Below, in pieces: positions 63,952 to 64,000 of a stretch of 64,000 bases of DNA (positions are counted from its first letter, which is position 1; each line of letters begins with the position of its first letter). Location of the stretch: contig NZ_OZ255835.1 of the NCBI RefSeq assembly GCF_965277665.1, positions 1,922,001 to 1,986,000 on the forward strand, written 5' to 3'. The position numbers were made by a program, and so were the translations under genes. Source of the stretch: Lichenicoccus sp965277665. GTDB lineage: Bacteria > Pseudomonadota > Alphaproteobacteria > Acetobacterales > Acetobacteraceae. The notes beneath the pieces were generated by a model. That model was not told the DNA's origin. It was given only the letters and a program-made list of their open reading frames with translations, and did not search any database.

Positions 63952-64000
63952 TTAGAAGCTGCTGCTGTCGTCGTCCCAGCCGCCGCCGCCGCCGCCGCTG
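63952..64000 (-). CDS. C-terminal end of a Gly-rich-tailed protein (partial)
   Basis: The last 16 codons on the minus strand read SGGGGGGWDDDSSSF followed by TAA. A glycine run with an acidic/serine end is typical of TPM-domain (YgcG-type) membrane proteins. The rest lies beyond the window, so the family is a guess. Confidence 0.4.
   Translation of the reverse strand, partial: SGGGGGGWDDDSSSF

Overview
The window is a dense, high-GC chromosomal segment from an alphaproteobacterium, most likely of the family Acetobacteraceae (order Rhodospirillales). This rests on the gene order ruvC-ruvA-ruvB-ybgC-tolQRAB-pal-cpoB-tilS-ftsH-folP-glmM, the pairing secA / PpiC foldase / argJ, an aroK-aroB fusion, and a NadQ-type repressor close to nadABC. 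The genus assignment is an inference. There are no rRNA genes, recognisable tRNA genes, CRISPR arrays, phage genes or transposase genes.

Layout. 1-17 kb is one long minus-strand housekeeping block, read right to left: secA, the YebC regulator, ruvCAB, the ybgC thioesterase, the Tol-Pal envelope machine, tilS, ftsH, folP and glmM (cut by the window edge). 17-20 kb on the plus strand holds a periplasmic parvulin foldase, argJ and an RDD membrane protein. 20-28 kb is an accessory uptake island: a LacI regulator divergent from a substrate-binding protein, two sugar-type permeases, a putative glycoside hydrolase and a PhyH oxygenase with HEAT repeats. No ATPase subunit is encoded there. 28-34.4 kb is a tightly overlapping minus-strand catabolic operon: flavin amine oxidase, cytochrome c, RidA, D-2-hydroxyacid dehydrogenase, MmgE/PrpD, tyrosine phosphatase and a DapA-like lyase. 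Four of its products carry export signals. 34.7-43 kb holds a Rieske oxygenase, a GNAT-NUDIX fusion, a 3'-5' exonuclease, a CinA-like protein, accA, xerD, a 47-residue membrane protein and the AroKB fusion. 43-51 kb holds an OmpA-like porin, GtrA, a nucleoside deoxyribosyltransferase, alaS and a GH15 enzyme. 51-58 kb holds a low-GC exported orphan, nadABC with two matching operator palindromes, a methyltransferase, a lone CheB domain and nadQ. 58-64 kb holds a receiver-histidine kinase, a bacteriophytochrome, a carbonic anhydrase and an exported endonuclease/phosphatase.

Two non-coding structures stand out. First, a family of four intergenic elements of about 165 bp (563-727, 9285-9448, 45025-45189, 63748-63921) sits directly at gene 3' ends. 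Their outer inverted arms differ between copies but match within each copy, and an internal hairpin shows compensatory base changes. Two smaller hairpins with the same AAACGCCT motif may be related. Second, the ruvC/ruvA junction holds four 17-bp repeats. Each restarts an ATG, so three hexapeptide frames (MIAQLP, stop) are chained by ATGA overlaps from the ruvC stop to the ruvA start. In-frame minisatellites also recur at protein termini and linkers throughout the window.
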